Program-made: the position numbers and the translations under genes
Shown: piece by piece, positions 1-7,442 of the stretch
Position numbering within the stretch: position 1 is the stretch's first letter
Layout of the letters: each line of letters begins with the position of its first letter
The notes under the pieces: generated by a model
The model's database searches: none
What the model saw: only the letters and a program-made list of their open reading frames with translations
Told to the model about the DNA's origin: nothing
Assembly (NCBI GenBank): GCA_018715445.1
Contig: DVLP01000426.1
Location: forward strand, 1-14,226
Reading direction: 5' to 3'
DNA: 14,226 bases
From: Candidatus Avipropionibacterium avicola
GTDB taxonomy: Bacteria; Actinomycetota; Actinomycetes; Propionibacteriales; Propionibacteriaceae

Positions 1-46
1 CGCAGCGGGCGAACCGTCGCCTCAGGTCAGCATCCACCGTGGCCTC

Positions 47-94
47 CTCAGGACTCAGGACTCAGGACCCAGAAACTCAGGCTCAGGACTCGGG
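47..94. repeat. Imperfect CTCAGGA tandem repeat at the end of the lyase-like gene
   Basis: CTCAGG recurs at 47, 54, 61, 76 and 82, followed by a degenerate copy CTCGGG at 89. The first three copies are spaced exactly 7 bp apart. The array runs from downstream sequence into the last codons of the minus-strand gene, whose stop lies at 83-85. Another CTCAGG lies at 21-26. This is a simple-sequence repeat; no function is apparent. Confidence 0.7.
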
Positions 95-2335
95 CACCGA
101 GACCGCAGCCAGCAATCGTGCGGAACCGGGAGCGACCGCCACCTCATCGGTGAGTTCCTCCCCGGTGACCAGGTCACGGACGACGCCCGCCACGGGACAC
201 GTCAGCAACTGGGTGCCGGCGTTGTGGACCAGGCGGTAGCCGATGCCGTCGACGCCCCGTACGCTCACCTGCCGCAGTCCGTCCGAGCCGATCTGGCCCC
301 CGCTGGCCTGCTCACAGAGGCTCCGGGTGGTCTGGGAATCGACGTCGGACAACACGGCAAAGCCGATGTCCAGCAGTGTCGAGCCCGGATCGACCGGGCG
401 GGTGCTCGGGTCGTGGCCGAAGCACACCTGGTCGACGTGCAGCGACCGCTGCGGACCGCCGCGACGCTGGGTCACCCGATCCACGACGAGCTGGTCCGCT
501 CCGTGGATCCCGACGACGCCGATCCGCCCGTCCACCACGGTCCAGCGCTGGCCCAGCTCGACCACACCGTCCTGCTGCGCCGGACTGTCCAGCACGGTCG
601 GACCCTGGGCATCCACGTACTCACGGGAGAAGTCGTTGAACAGGTCGTTCGGGACGTTCAGGTGCAGGCCCTTGACCGAAGCCACGTACGGTCGCCAGTC
701 CTGCACCCGGACCAGTTGCAGCCCGAGCAGCGTCGCCCCGTCCGGCAGCGCCGCGACCGCCACCAGGCTTTCGCCGGCGTCGGTCCCGCTCCAGCCCTCG
801 GCCAGGGTGAGCTTGGTGCCCTCGATGGTGCGGCCCCAGGTGAGGAAGCCACCGTCGAAGGGTTGGGTGCTGCAGTCGTCGACCCGGCGGGCCGGCGTCG
901 CGCTGGCCAGCGGGTCCCCGACGAAGGTGATCGCCGGTGACAGGTTCAACGACCACTCGGCCAGGTGCCCGTCGTCCGGCGGCTGGCACATCACCTGCAG
1001 GCCGCCGAACCCACGCCAGGCCGCCGACGCCAGCCGTCGCCGGCTGCGGTGGGTGACGACCCCGTGCGTGCGATCGTGCCAGTGCCCGGCCACCGACTCC
1101 TCGAAGTCGCCCGCCTCGACAACCGACCCCGCCCCCGACACGGACTCGGACTCGGCCCCGGACCCGGCTCCGTGCGATCCGCTCCCCAGCTGGGATCGGT
1201 AGGCCTGGGCCATCGCGACGGACACGGCCCGGTCCGACTCCAACCGGGTGTAGTAGTACGGGCTGGCCTCGGCCAACTCGTTGAGCCGTCGGCCGTAGAA
1301 GCTGCCGTCGCCGTTGAACCGGGCCTCTTGGGCCACCAGCTCCAGTTGGGCATCCAGCAGGTCCAGCGCATGCGGATCACCGAGGTGGTCGGCGGCGTAG
1401 ACCAGGGTCGGCAACAGGTACTCCTGGCAGTACGCGTAGCGCACCCGGCTGTCGCCCCCGACGCGGGCGAGCCGGCCGTCGGCGAAGGTGACCCGCTTGA
1501 TCGCCTGCCACAGCTCGGCCTGGTGAAGGTGGAGTGACTCGGGTGCCTGCTGGCCGTTCGCCGCCATGTCGAAGTGCAGGATGGCGGCGTGGCTGGCGCA
1601 GATCACCATGTAGCCGAGGTTGAGATAGCCGTGGTGGTCCAACGCATAGTCGTCGAAGAAGTTCGCCCCGCGGTGCAGGTCGGCGACCCGGTGGCCGTCG
1701 AGCACCTGGTCGGAGTCGGCATCGGCGCTGACGCTCACGCCGTTGACCATGAACTCGATCGCCTTCTCGCGCCACTGCTCTGCGCGGGGATGGTCAGGTT
1801 GGCGGGCGGCGGTGCGCCACAGCAGGGATCCGTTCCACAGGTTGGATTCGGGCACATTGCGCCCTGAGGAGGCCCACTGCCCGGCGACCACGCCATGCTG
1901 GTCCCCACGCTGGTGCTCAACGGCCAGCCAGTCCGCCTCGCTGGCCAACATTCGTTCCAGGTCGGCTCGGTCCTGCTCGCCCAGCTGGTCACCGAGGCGG
2001 TCCAGCGCGAACATCATCCGCTCGATCCCGAGCACGCTGATCCAGGTGTGGCCCCACTGACTGGCGTCGACGGCCCGATCCGGCCCACTGAGGTGGGTGC
2101 GGGTGCTGTACCGCAGCGCGGCCACTGCCCGGTCGAGTGCCCACTGCTGGTCGACCCCGGGCACGGCACCGGAGGCAAGGTGGGCCAGCGTCCCCAAGTA
2201 CTTCTGGTTGGTCTGCACCCCCCAGGCGTTGTAGCCGGTGCCGAAGTGGCCCACTCCCGGCTCGACCTCGTACCAGTGGCGTTCGGCCCACTGGGCCCAC
2301 TCGCTCAGGAGCCGCTCACTCGGGTTGGTCATCAT
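83..2335 (-). CDS. Predicted polysaccharide lyase-like (alpha/alpha-toroid plus beta-sandwich) cytosolic protein
   Basis: The protein is 750 aa from ATG 2335 and its exact family is not certain. I chose this start because an AGGAAGG ribosome-binding site lies just upstream; the adjacent ATG at 2332 is equally possible, and the frame extends upstream to 2401 without such support. The first ~380 residues are helical and rich in Trp, Tyr and His, with motifs SNLWNGSLLW (~165) and DDYALDHHGYLNLGYM (~225-243). The latter recalls the His/Tyr catalytic region of alpha/alpha-toroid lyases of the heparinase or PL8 type. A Gly/Ser/Glu-rich linker follows (~380-413), then a beta-rich C-terminal half (~415-750) that fits the beta-sandwich of such lyases. 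I see no signal peptide or membrane segment, so it would act on imported oligosaccharides inside the cell. It lies 125 bp downstream of pyc on the same strand. The substrate and the lyase assignment are inference; an inactive or glycoside-hydrolase-like relative is possible. Confidence 0.55.
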   Translation of the reverse strand: MMTNPSERLLSEWAQWAERHWYEVEPGVGHFGTGYNAWGVQTNQKYLGTLAHLASGAVPGVDQQWALDRAVAALRYSTRTHLSGPDRAVDASQWGHTWISVLGIERMMFALDRLGDQLGEQDRADLERMLASEADWLAVEHQRGDQHGVVAGQWASSGRNVPESNLWNGSLLWRTAARQPDHPRAEQWREKAIEFMVNGVSVSADADSDQVLDGHRVADLHRGANFFDDYALDHHGYLNLGYMVICASHAAILHFDMAANGQQAPESLHLHQAELWQAIKRVTFADGRLARVGGDSRVRYAYCQEYLLPTLVYAADHLGDPHALDLLDAQLELVAQEARFNGDGSFYGRRLNELAEASPYYYTRLESDRAVSVAMAQAYRSQLGSGSHGAGSGAESESVSGAGSVVEAGDFEESVAGHWHDRTHGVVTHRSRRRLASAAWRGFGGLQVMCQPPDDGHLAEWSLNLSPAITFVGDPLASATPARRVDDCSTQPFDGGFLTWGRTIEGTKLTLAEGWSGTDAGESLVAVAALPDGATLLGLQLVRVQDWRPYVASVKGLHLNVPNDLFNDFSREYVDAQGPTVLDSPAQQDGVVELGQRWTVVDGRIGVVGIHGADQLVVDRVTQRRGGPQRSLHVDQVCFGHDPSTRPVDPGSTLLDIGFAVLSDVDSQTTRSLCEQASGGQIGSDGLRQVSVRGVDGIGYRLVHNAGTQLLTCPVAGVVRDLVTGEELTDEVAVAPGSARLLAAVSVPES

Positions 2336-2390
2336 TGGCCTTCCTGCTTGGGGTGAGGTGCCCACGGGCGGGCATCCAGCCGGCGTCAGC

Positions 2391-2421
2391 ACCCGGGACA
2401 CGACATCCGTCGGCCCCGGGT
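2391..2421 (-). terminator. Hairpin between pyc and the lyase-like gene
   Basis: ACCCGGG (2391-2397) pairs with CCCGGGT (2415-2421). Inside it, CGAC (2401-2404) pairs with GTCG (2409-2412) around an ATCC loop, leaving a small 3x2 internal loop. The structure starts 39 nt after the pyc stop. There is no T-tract, as is common for actinobacterial terminators. It could end the pyc transcript or be a structured leader of the next gene. An 8-bp direct repeat GGTCTCAG (2425-2432 and 2457-2464) adjoins it. Confidence 0.4.
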
Positions 2422-2460
2422 CCCGGTCTCAGTCTCGGGTATAGAGTTTCGCTCTCGGTC

Positions 2461-5400
2461 TCAGGCAGAGATCACCAGGACCAGGTCCCCACCTTCGACC
2501 TGCTGGACCTTCGACAGGGCCAACCGCTCGACGGTGCCGGCCACCGGTGCGGTGATCGCCGCCTCCATCTTCATCGCCTCGATCGTGGCCACGGTCGCTC
2601 CGGCCTCGACGGTGTCGCCCTCGGCGACCGAGACCGTCACCACACCCGCGAAGGGAGCGGCGACATGGCCCGGCTTGGACTTGTCGGCCTTCTCGGCTGC
2701 GACGCTGTCCACCTCGATCGACTTGTCGCGGACCCGGATCGGGCGGAGCTGACCGTTGAGGTGGCACATCACGGTGCGCATGCCCTTCTCGTCGGCCTCG
2801 CTGATCGCCTCGAGGCCGATGATCAGGTTCACCCCGCGGCCCAGCCGCACCGACCGCTCCTCGCCGGCGACGAAGCCGTACAGGTAGTCGAGGGTGTCCA
2901 GGCGTCCGACCTCGCCGTACTCGTCGTGGGCGGTCTGGAAGTCCTTGGTCGGGCCGGGGAAGAGCAACCGGTTCAGGGTGTTGCGACGCACCGTCCCGGC
3001 CTCGGCCAGTCCGGCCGCGTCCTCCTCGGGGAGTTTCTCCTCACGGATCGGCACCGTCCGCCCCGCCAACACCTTGGTACGGAAGGGCTCGGGCCAGCCA
3101 CCGGCCGGCTCACCCAGCTCGCCGGCGACGAAGCCGATCACCGAGTCCGGGATGTCGAACTTCGACGGATCCTCCTCGAACTCGGCCGGGTCGGCTCCGA
3201 CCGCCACCAGGTGCAGGGCGAGGTCGCCGACCACCTTCGACGACGGCGTGACCTTGGTCGGCCGTCCCAGGATCTTGTCGGCCGCGGAGTACATCGCCTC
3301 GATCTGCTCGAAACGGTCCCCCAGCCCCAGCGCGATCGCCTGCTGACGCAGGTTGGACAGCTGTCCACCGGGGATCTCGTGGTCGTAGACCCGACCGGTC
3401 GGGCTGGGCAGTCCGGACTCGAAGGGCCGGTACACATTGCGCACGGCCTCCCAGTACGGCTCCAGGTCCATCACCGCACGCAGGTCGAGCGAGGTCTCGC
3501 GCTCGGTGTGGTCGGTCGCCGCCACCAGCGCCGATGCCGGCGGCTGGGAGGTGGTGGCCGCCATCGAGGCGCTGGCCACGTCCACCGCGTCCACCCCGGC
3601 ACCGATCGCCGAGGTCAGCGTGGCGAGCTGGCCGCCGGCGGTGTCATGGGTGTGCAGGTGGACCGGCAGGTCGAACCGGTCCCGCAGCGCGCCGACCAGC
3701 GTGGCCGCCGCCGCCGGGCGCAGCAGACCGGCCATGTCCTTGATCGCCAGCACGTGGGCACCGGCGTCGACGATCTTCTCGGCCAACCGCAGGTAGTAGT
3801 CGAGTGTGTAGACCTTCTCATCGGGGTCCGACAGGTCGCTGGTGTAGCACAGGGCGACCTCGGCGACGGTGGTGCCGGTCTCCAGCACCGCATCGATCGC
3901 CGGGCGCATCTGCTCGACGTCGTTGAGGGCGTCGAAGATCCGGAAGATGTCGATCCCGGTCTCGGCGGCCTCGGCCACGAAGGCGCTGGTCACCTCGGTC
4001 GGGTACGGCGTGTAGCCCACGGTGTTGCGGCCCCGCAGCAGCATCTGCAGGCAGAGGTTGGGCATCGCCTGACGCAACGCGGCCAAGCGGTCCCACGGGT
4101 CCTCGCTGAGGAAGCGCAGCGCGACGTCGTAGGTCGCACCACCCCAGCACTCGACGCTCAGCAGGCCGGGCGTGGTCCGTGCCACGTACGGGGCGACCTT
4201 CAGCAGGTCCTTGGTCCGCACCCGGGTGGCCAGCAGCGACTGGTGGGCGTCACGGAAGGTGGTGTCGGTGACCTCCACGCCGGTCCGTGAGCGCAGGTCG
4301 GCGGCGAAGCCGGTCGGGCCGAGCTCGAGGAGTCGCTGACGCGAGCCGTCCGGCGGGTCCACCGACAGGTCGACCTCGGGCAGCTTCGCGCTGGGCTCCA
4401 GATCGGTCGGCCGCTCGCCCCAGGGCTTGTTGACCGTGACGTCGGCGACCCACTGCAGCAGCTTGGTGCCGCGGTCGGCCGGAATGCGAGCGGTCAGCAG
4501 CTCGGGCCGGGTCTCGATGAAGTCGGTCGCGACATGGCCGGCGACGAAGTCGGGATCGGAGAGCACCCCCTGCAGGAACGGGATGTTGGTGGACACACCA
4601 CGGATCCGGAACTCCGCCAGCGCGCGCTGGGCCCGGGCGATGGCTGCCTCGAAGGTGCGGCCACGACAGGTCAGCTTGACGAGCATCGAGTCGAAGTGGG
4701 CCGAGATCTGCGCACCGGTGGCCGCCGTACCGCCGTCGAGGCGGACACCGGCGCCACCGGCGGAGCGGTAGGCCGTGATGGTCCCGGTGTCGGGCCGGAA
4801 GCCGTTGGCGGGGTCCTCGGTGGTGATCCGGCACTGCAGCGCCGCGCCGTTGATCCGGACCACGTCCTGCGACAGGCCCAGCTCGTCGAGGGTCTGTCCC
4901 GCGGCGATCCGCATCTGGGACTGGACCAGGTCGACGTCGGTGATCTCCTCGGTGACGGTGTGCTCGACCTGGATGCGCGGGTTCATCTCGATGAACACGT
5001 GCTCCCCGGCCCGCTCCCCCTCGGTCTCGACCAGGAACTCCACGGTCCCGGCGCAGGAGTAGTTCAGCGACTGGGCGAACTTGACCGCGTCACCACACAG
5101 GGCGGCCCGCAGCTCGTCGGAGATGTTCGGGGCCGGGGCGATCTCGACGACCTTCTGGTGACGCCGCTGGATCGAGCAGTCACGCTCGAACAGGTGCATC
5201 ACGTTCCCGGCGCTGTCGGCGAGGATCTGGACCTCGATGTGGCGCGGACGCCGTACGGCCTGCTCGATGAAGACGGTGGCGTCGCCGAAGGCGCTGTCGG
5301 CCTCGCGCATCGCCTGCTCCAGGGATTCCCGCAGCTGGTCGGGCTCGTCCACCCGGCGCATGCCGCGCCCGCCTCCACCGGCGACGGCCTTCACGAAGAC

Positions 5401-5862
5401 CGGGAAGCCGATCTCCTCGGCCTGGGCGATCAGTCCCTCGACATCGGTGGACGGTTCGGTCGAGGCCAGGGTGGGGATGCCCGCCTTCTTGGCCGCGGCC
5501 AGGGCATGGACCTTGTGACCGGCCAGCTCCAGCACCTCGGGCGGCGGGCCGACGAAAGTGATCCCGGCATCGGCACAGGCCTGCGCCAGCTCGGGGTTCT
5601 CGCTGAGGAAGCCGTAGCCGGGATAGACCGCATCGGCACCGGACTCCTTGGCGGCGCGGATGATCTCCTCGACGTCCAGGTAGGCGCGGACCGGGTGGCC
5701 CTTCTCACCGATCAGGTACGCCTCGTCCGCCTTGATCCGGTGGACGGCATTGCGGTCCTCCCAGGGGTAGACCGCGACCGTACGTGCGCCGAGCTCGTAC
5801 GCCGCACGGAACGCGCGGACGGCGATCTCACCTCGATTGGCAACCAGAACCTTGGAGAACAT
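2461..5862 (-). CDS. pyc: Pyruvate carboxylase
   Basis: This is a 1133-aa biotin enzyme that carboxylates pyruvate to oxaloacetate with ATP and bicarbonate, an anaplerotic reaction in the cytosol. All domains occur in one chain. The N-terminal biotin carboxylase opens with MFSKVLVANRGEIAVRAF, carries the ATP-grasp loop GGGGRGMRR near 164 and the catalytic EMNPRIQVEHTVTEE near 292. The carboxyltransferase starts at TDTTFRDAHQS near 535, with AIKDMAGLL near 707 (the lysine that is carbamylated in the family) and the metal-binding LHTHDTAGG near 737. The biotin carrier has EAMKMEAAI with the biotinyl lysine at 1098. The length matches the family and no key residue is missing. The start is fixed by homology: the frame is open to 6444, but the extra 194 residues are low-complexity shadow. 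No ribosome-binding site precedes ATG 5862; instead TAACCT sits 7 nt upstream, suggesting leaderless transcription. Confidence 0.97.
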   Translation of the reverse strand: MFSKVLVANRGEIAVRAFRAAYELGARTVAVYPWEDRNAVHRIKADEAYLIGEKGHPVRAYLDVEEIIRAAKESGADAVYPGYGFLSENPELAQACADAGITFVGPPPEVLELAGHKVHALAAAKKAGIPTLASTEPSTDVEGLIAQAEEIGFPVFVKAVAGGGGRGMRRVDEPDQLRESLEQAMREADSAFGDATVFIEQAVRRPRHIEVQILADSAGNVMHLFERDCSIQRRHQKVVEIAPAPNISDELRAALCGDAVKFAQSLNYSCAGTVEFLVETEGERAGEHVFIEMNPRIQVEHTVTEEITDVDLVQSQMRIAAGQTLDELGLSQDVVRINGAALQCRITTEDPANGFRPDTGTITAYRSAGGAGVRLDGGTAATGAQISAHFDSMLVKLTCRGRTFEAAIARAQRALAEFRIRGVSTNIPFLQGVLSDPDFVAGHVATDFIETRPELLTARIPADRGTKLLQWVADVTVNKPWGERPTDLEPSAKLPEVDLSVDPPDGSRQRLLELGPTGFAADLRSRTGVEVTDTTFRDAHQSLLATRVRTKDLLKVAPYVARTTPGLLSVECWGGATYDVALRFLSEDPWDRLAALRQAMPNLCLQMLLRGRNTVGYTPYPTEVTSAFVAEAAETGIDIFRIFDALNDVEQMRPAIDAVLETGTTVAEVALCYTSDLSDPDEKVYTLDYYLRLAEKIVDAGAHVLAIKDMAGLLRPAAAATLVGALRDRFDLPVHLHTHDTAGGQLATLTSAIGAGVDAVDVASASMAATTSQPPASALVAATDHTERETSLDLRAVMDLEPYWEAVRNVYRPFESGLPSPTGRVYDHEIPGGQLSNLRQQAIALGLGDRFEQIEAMYSAADKILGRPTKVTPSSKVVGDLALHLVAVGADPAEFEEDPSKFDIPDSVIGFVAGELGEPAGGWPEPFRTKVLAGRTVPIREEKLPEEDAAGLAEAGTVRRNTLNRLLFPGPTKDFQTAHDEYGEVGRLDTLDYLYGFVAGEERSVRLGRGVNLIIGLEAISEADEKGMRTVMCHLNGQLRPIRVRDKSIEVDSVAAEKADKSKPGHVAAPFAGVVTVSVAEGDTVEAGATVATIEAMKMEAAITAPVAGTVERLALSKVQQVEGGDLVLVISA

Positions 5863-5869
5863 GGGCCAG

Positions 5870-5875
5870 AGGTTA
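5870..5875 (-). promoter_or_regulatory. Candidate leaderless -10 box of pyc
   Basis: On the minus strand TAACCT (TANNNT) ends 7 nt before the pyc ATG, placing a transcription start at or within a base or two of the start codon. No Shine-Dalgarno sequence is visible and no good -35 is found 16-18 bp upstream. The absence of a ribosome-binding site makes a leaderless mRNA the simplest reading. Confidence 0.4.
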
Positions 5876-5929
5876 CCGTCCTGACCCGACACGATCGCAG
5901 GCCAGCCGTCAGGTGGTCCGCTCTGGACG

Positions 5930-5950
5930 CCCCCCGAGCTCGTCGAGGGG
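5930..5950. repeat. REP-like palindromic element
   Basis: The element has the form CCCCC-GAGCTCGTCGA-GGGG and can fold as a short hairpin with one bulged A. Its core GAGCTYGTCGARGGG matches, from memory, a dispersed palindromic repeat seen in many actinobacterial and other GC-rich genomes (typically CCCTGAGCTTGTCGAAGGG). It lies between pyc and the thpR-like gene, a usual intergenic setting for such elements. Confidence 0.5.
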
Positions 5951-5975
5951 TCGTTCTCCCGCCCCACACCTGCCC

Positions 5976-6031
5976 CGTACGGCTCCGTACGACTCCGTAC
6001 GACTCCGTACGACTCCGCACGGCTCGTACGG
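5976..6031. repeat. 10-bp-period CGTACG palindrome array
   Basis: The hexameric palindrome CGTACG occurs at 5976, 5986, 5996 and 6006, then as the variant CGCACG at 6016 and again as CGTACG at 6025. Units are separated by GCTC or ACTC, giving near-exact one-helical-turn spacing. It occupies most of the gap after the thpR-like stop (6042), about 110 bp upstream of pyc. It could be a protein-binding array, a folding region that ends the thpR-like transcript, or a simple repeat. Confidence 0.85.
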
Positions 6032-6041
6032 CGGCAGGACC

Positions 6042-6650
6042 TCAACCCTGGTGGTGGCGCCCTGCGCCGAGCCGATGACGGCTGACCACATGGTGGACCG
6101 CCCGGTGCCGCGGTCCGGCCCACTGCGACTCCACGAGATCGATCTGCTCCACCGGCCACGGTCCGAGCTCGACGGTGTCGAAGACCCGCACCCAGCGCAG
6201 GGCCGAGACCCCGCGACGCGAGCGGGCCATCGTCAGGTGCGGCACGAACCGCTGTCCATCGATCCGGACCCCCGCCCGACTGGCCGCCGTCCGGACCCGG
6301 GCCGCCAGTTCGTCCAACAGGGGTCCCTCGACGCCCGCCCACAGCACCTTGGCCGCATCGGGGTGTGGGAATGCCCCTGCCCCACGGATCCGCAGCTCCA
6401 GGGGGTCGGTCCGCTCGGCGAGGTCGGCGAGGTGGTCCTCCCACCGCTCCAGCTGGTGCTGTGAGACCTCACCGGCGAAGGCCAGGGTGAGGTGCCACTG
6501 CTCCGGTATCGTCCACGACCACTCGGCGGAGCGTTCCGTGCGGTGCAACGGATGTCGGTCGCTGTCACGGCGACTCTCGACGAACTCCTCCAACTGGTCC
6601 CTGAGGTGCCCGGGCAGCCCCAGGGCGACGAAGACACGCATCCCCGCCAT
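6042..6650 (-). CDS. thpR: RNA 2',3'-cyclic phosphodiesterase / 2'-5' RNA ligase family protein
   Basis: The protein is 202 aa, a typical length for the 2H phosphoesterase superfamily. Both signature HxTx motifs are present: HLTL at 53-56 (QWHLTLAFAG) and HLTM at 138-141 (RFVPHLTMARS). The opening MRVFVALGLP is the usual first strand. Family members hydrolyse 2',3'-cyclic phosphates on RNA ends to 2'-phosphates and can join 2'-5' ends in vitro; the cellular substrate is usually unknown. The start is uncertain: ATG 6650 has a weak GGTGGGCGACA upstream, while ATG 6641 matches the homologous N-terminus but has a G-run directly abutting it. ATG 6677 seems too early. The C-terminal ~15 residues are basic and His-rich and probably disordered. 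It diverges from the TetR gene (159 bp gap) and precedes pyc by 179 bp. Confidence 0.85.
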   Translation of the reverse strand: MAGMRVFVALGLPGHLRDQLEEFVESRRDSDRHPLHRTERSAEWSWTIPEQWHLTLAFAGEVSQHQLERWEDHLADLAERTDPLELRIRGAGAFPHPDAAKVLWAGVEGPLLDELAARVRTAASRAGVRIDGQRFVPHLTMARSRRGVSALRWVRVFDTVELGPWPVEQIDLVESQWAGPRHRAVHHVVSRHRLGAGRHHQG

Positions 6651-6703
6651 TGTCGCCCACCGCACCGACGACGTCACCCCACAGGCCCGGTTGGTATGGC
6701 GTC

Positions 6704-6729
6704 GTGACCCCTTCGCGCCACCCGGTCAC
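6704..6729. promoter_or_regulatory. Inverted repeat, candidate operator in the thpR/tetR divergent gap
   Basis: GTGACC (6704-6709) and GGTCAC (6724-6729) form a dyad with 14 bp between the arms, in the 159-bp gap between two divergent genes. TetR-family proteins often bind such dyads beside their own gene. The spacing is wider than the commonest TetR operators, so binding is inference. Confidence 0.35.
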
Positions 6730-6735
6730 CACAAC

Positions 6736-6770
6736 CAGTGATTCGGGCTACTTTGCCGCAGTGATTCAGG
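6736..6770. repeat. Direct repeat CAGTGATTC(G/A)G, 23 bp apart
   Basis: CAGTGATTCGG at 6736 and CAGTGATTCAG at 6759 are spaced 23 bp start to start, roughly two helical turns, just upstream of the TetR gene. Between them lies TACTTT (6749-6754), which fits a TANNNT -10 box. The copies may be regulator half-sites flanking a promoter. Confidence 0.45.
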
Positions 6771-6809
6771 TTTCGTGGCGCGTCGACACGTGCCGACGAG
6801 GTAGGTTGC

Positions 6810-7358
6810 GTGATCGTGATTGCAACCAACGAGTTGGAACGCCGATACGTCGCGGCGGCCCTGCGCGCCTTTGCCCGGCGCGGATACTTCGGAACCACGA
6901 TGAACCACATCGCTGAGGAGGCCGGCGTCAGCCAACCTCGGATCAGTCAGGTCTTCGACGGGAAACTGTCTGCCTACCTTGCGGCCAACGAGGTCGCCCT
7001 CGATGCTGTGATTGCCGCCTTCGAGCAGTGTCCGCCGGCCGAGACCTTCGACCCGGCCGCCGTCGGGCAGGGCTTCGTGACCCTGCTGCGGTCCGATCCC
7101 GACAAGATCCGCCTTGTGTTGCACAGTGTCAGTGCCGGCACCGGGGACCCGGCGATCGGCGCCGCGGCCCGGCAGTCGCTCGGCATCCTGTCCGAGATGC
7201 TCGTCAACCGCTACCACGCGACCCCGGACCAGGCGCGCGACTTCCTCGCACGCGGGCTGTTCAGCATCATCCTGATCGCAGCCGGGCTCCCGACCGAGGA
7301 GGCCACCCCCGCCCTCAGGGCCGTGGCACGGGTCACCCCGGGCGTTGACCCGGCCTGA
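6810..7358 (+). CDS. TetR/AcrR-family transcriptional regulator
   Basis: The protein is 182 aa, slightly short but normal for the family. The N-terminal ~55 residues form the TetR DNA-binding domain: ALRAFARRGYFGTTMNHIAEEAG leads into the recognition helix VSQPRISQVFDGKLSAYLAA. The remainder is the helical ligand-binding and dimerisation region, which is variable and gives no clue to the ligand. GTG 6810 is preceded by GAGGTAGG, a good ribosome-binding site. GTG 6816 is an alternative, with TAGGTT ending 8 nt before it in a leaderless arrangement. Its target may be itself, the divergent thpR-like gene or something outside the window; the convergent purine permease is not an obvious target. 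The dyad and direct repeat just upstream are candidate operators. Confidence 0.85.
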   Translation: MIVIATNELERRYVAAALRAFARRGYFGTTMNHIAEEAGVSQPRISQVFDGKLSAYLAANEVALDAVIAAFEQCPPAETFDPAAVGQGFVTLLRSDPDKIRLVLHSVSAGTGDPAIGAAARQSLGILSEMLVNRYHATPDQARDFLARGLFSIILIAAGLPTEEATPALRAVARVTPGVDPA

Positions 7359-7384
7359 CCCACCCGTACTGCAGCCCACACGAC

Positions 7385-7420
7385 GAAGCCCACCCCCTGG
7401 TGTCGAGGGGGTGGGCCTCG
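7385..7420. terminator. Bidirectional hairpin terminator between tetR and purine permease
   Basis: GCCCACCCCCT (7388-7398) pairs perfectly with AGGGGGTGGGC (7406-7416) around a 7-nt loop. After one mismatch the stem extends by CGA/TCG. It sits between two convergent stops (7358 and 7443). No T-tract follows on either strand, as in many actinobacterial terminators. Its position and strength make termination in both directions likely. Confidence 0.85.
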
Positions 7421-7442
7421 CCGTTGGTGGTACGACTCGGGC

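Noticed and set aside
2137..4290. A 717-codon open frame on the plus strand opposite pyc
   Set aside because: It has Arg/Gly/His-rich low-complexity translation with no domain and lies antisense to well-conserved pyc codons; such long shadows are usual at this GC content.
5863..6444. N-terminal extension of pyruvate carboxylase by 194 residues
   Set aside because: The extra residues are low complexity, overlap the thpR-like gene and are partly encoded by the CGTACG array; the family N-terminus is MFSKVLVANRGE.
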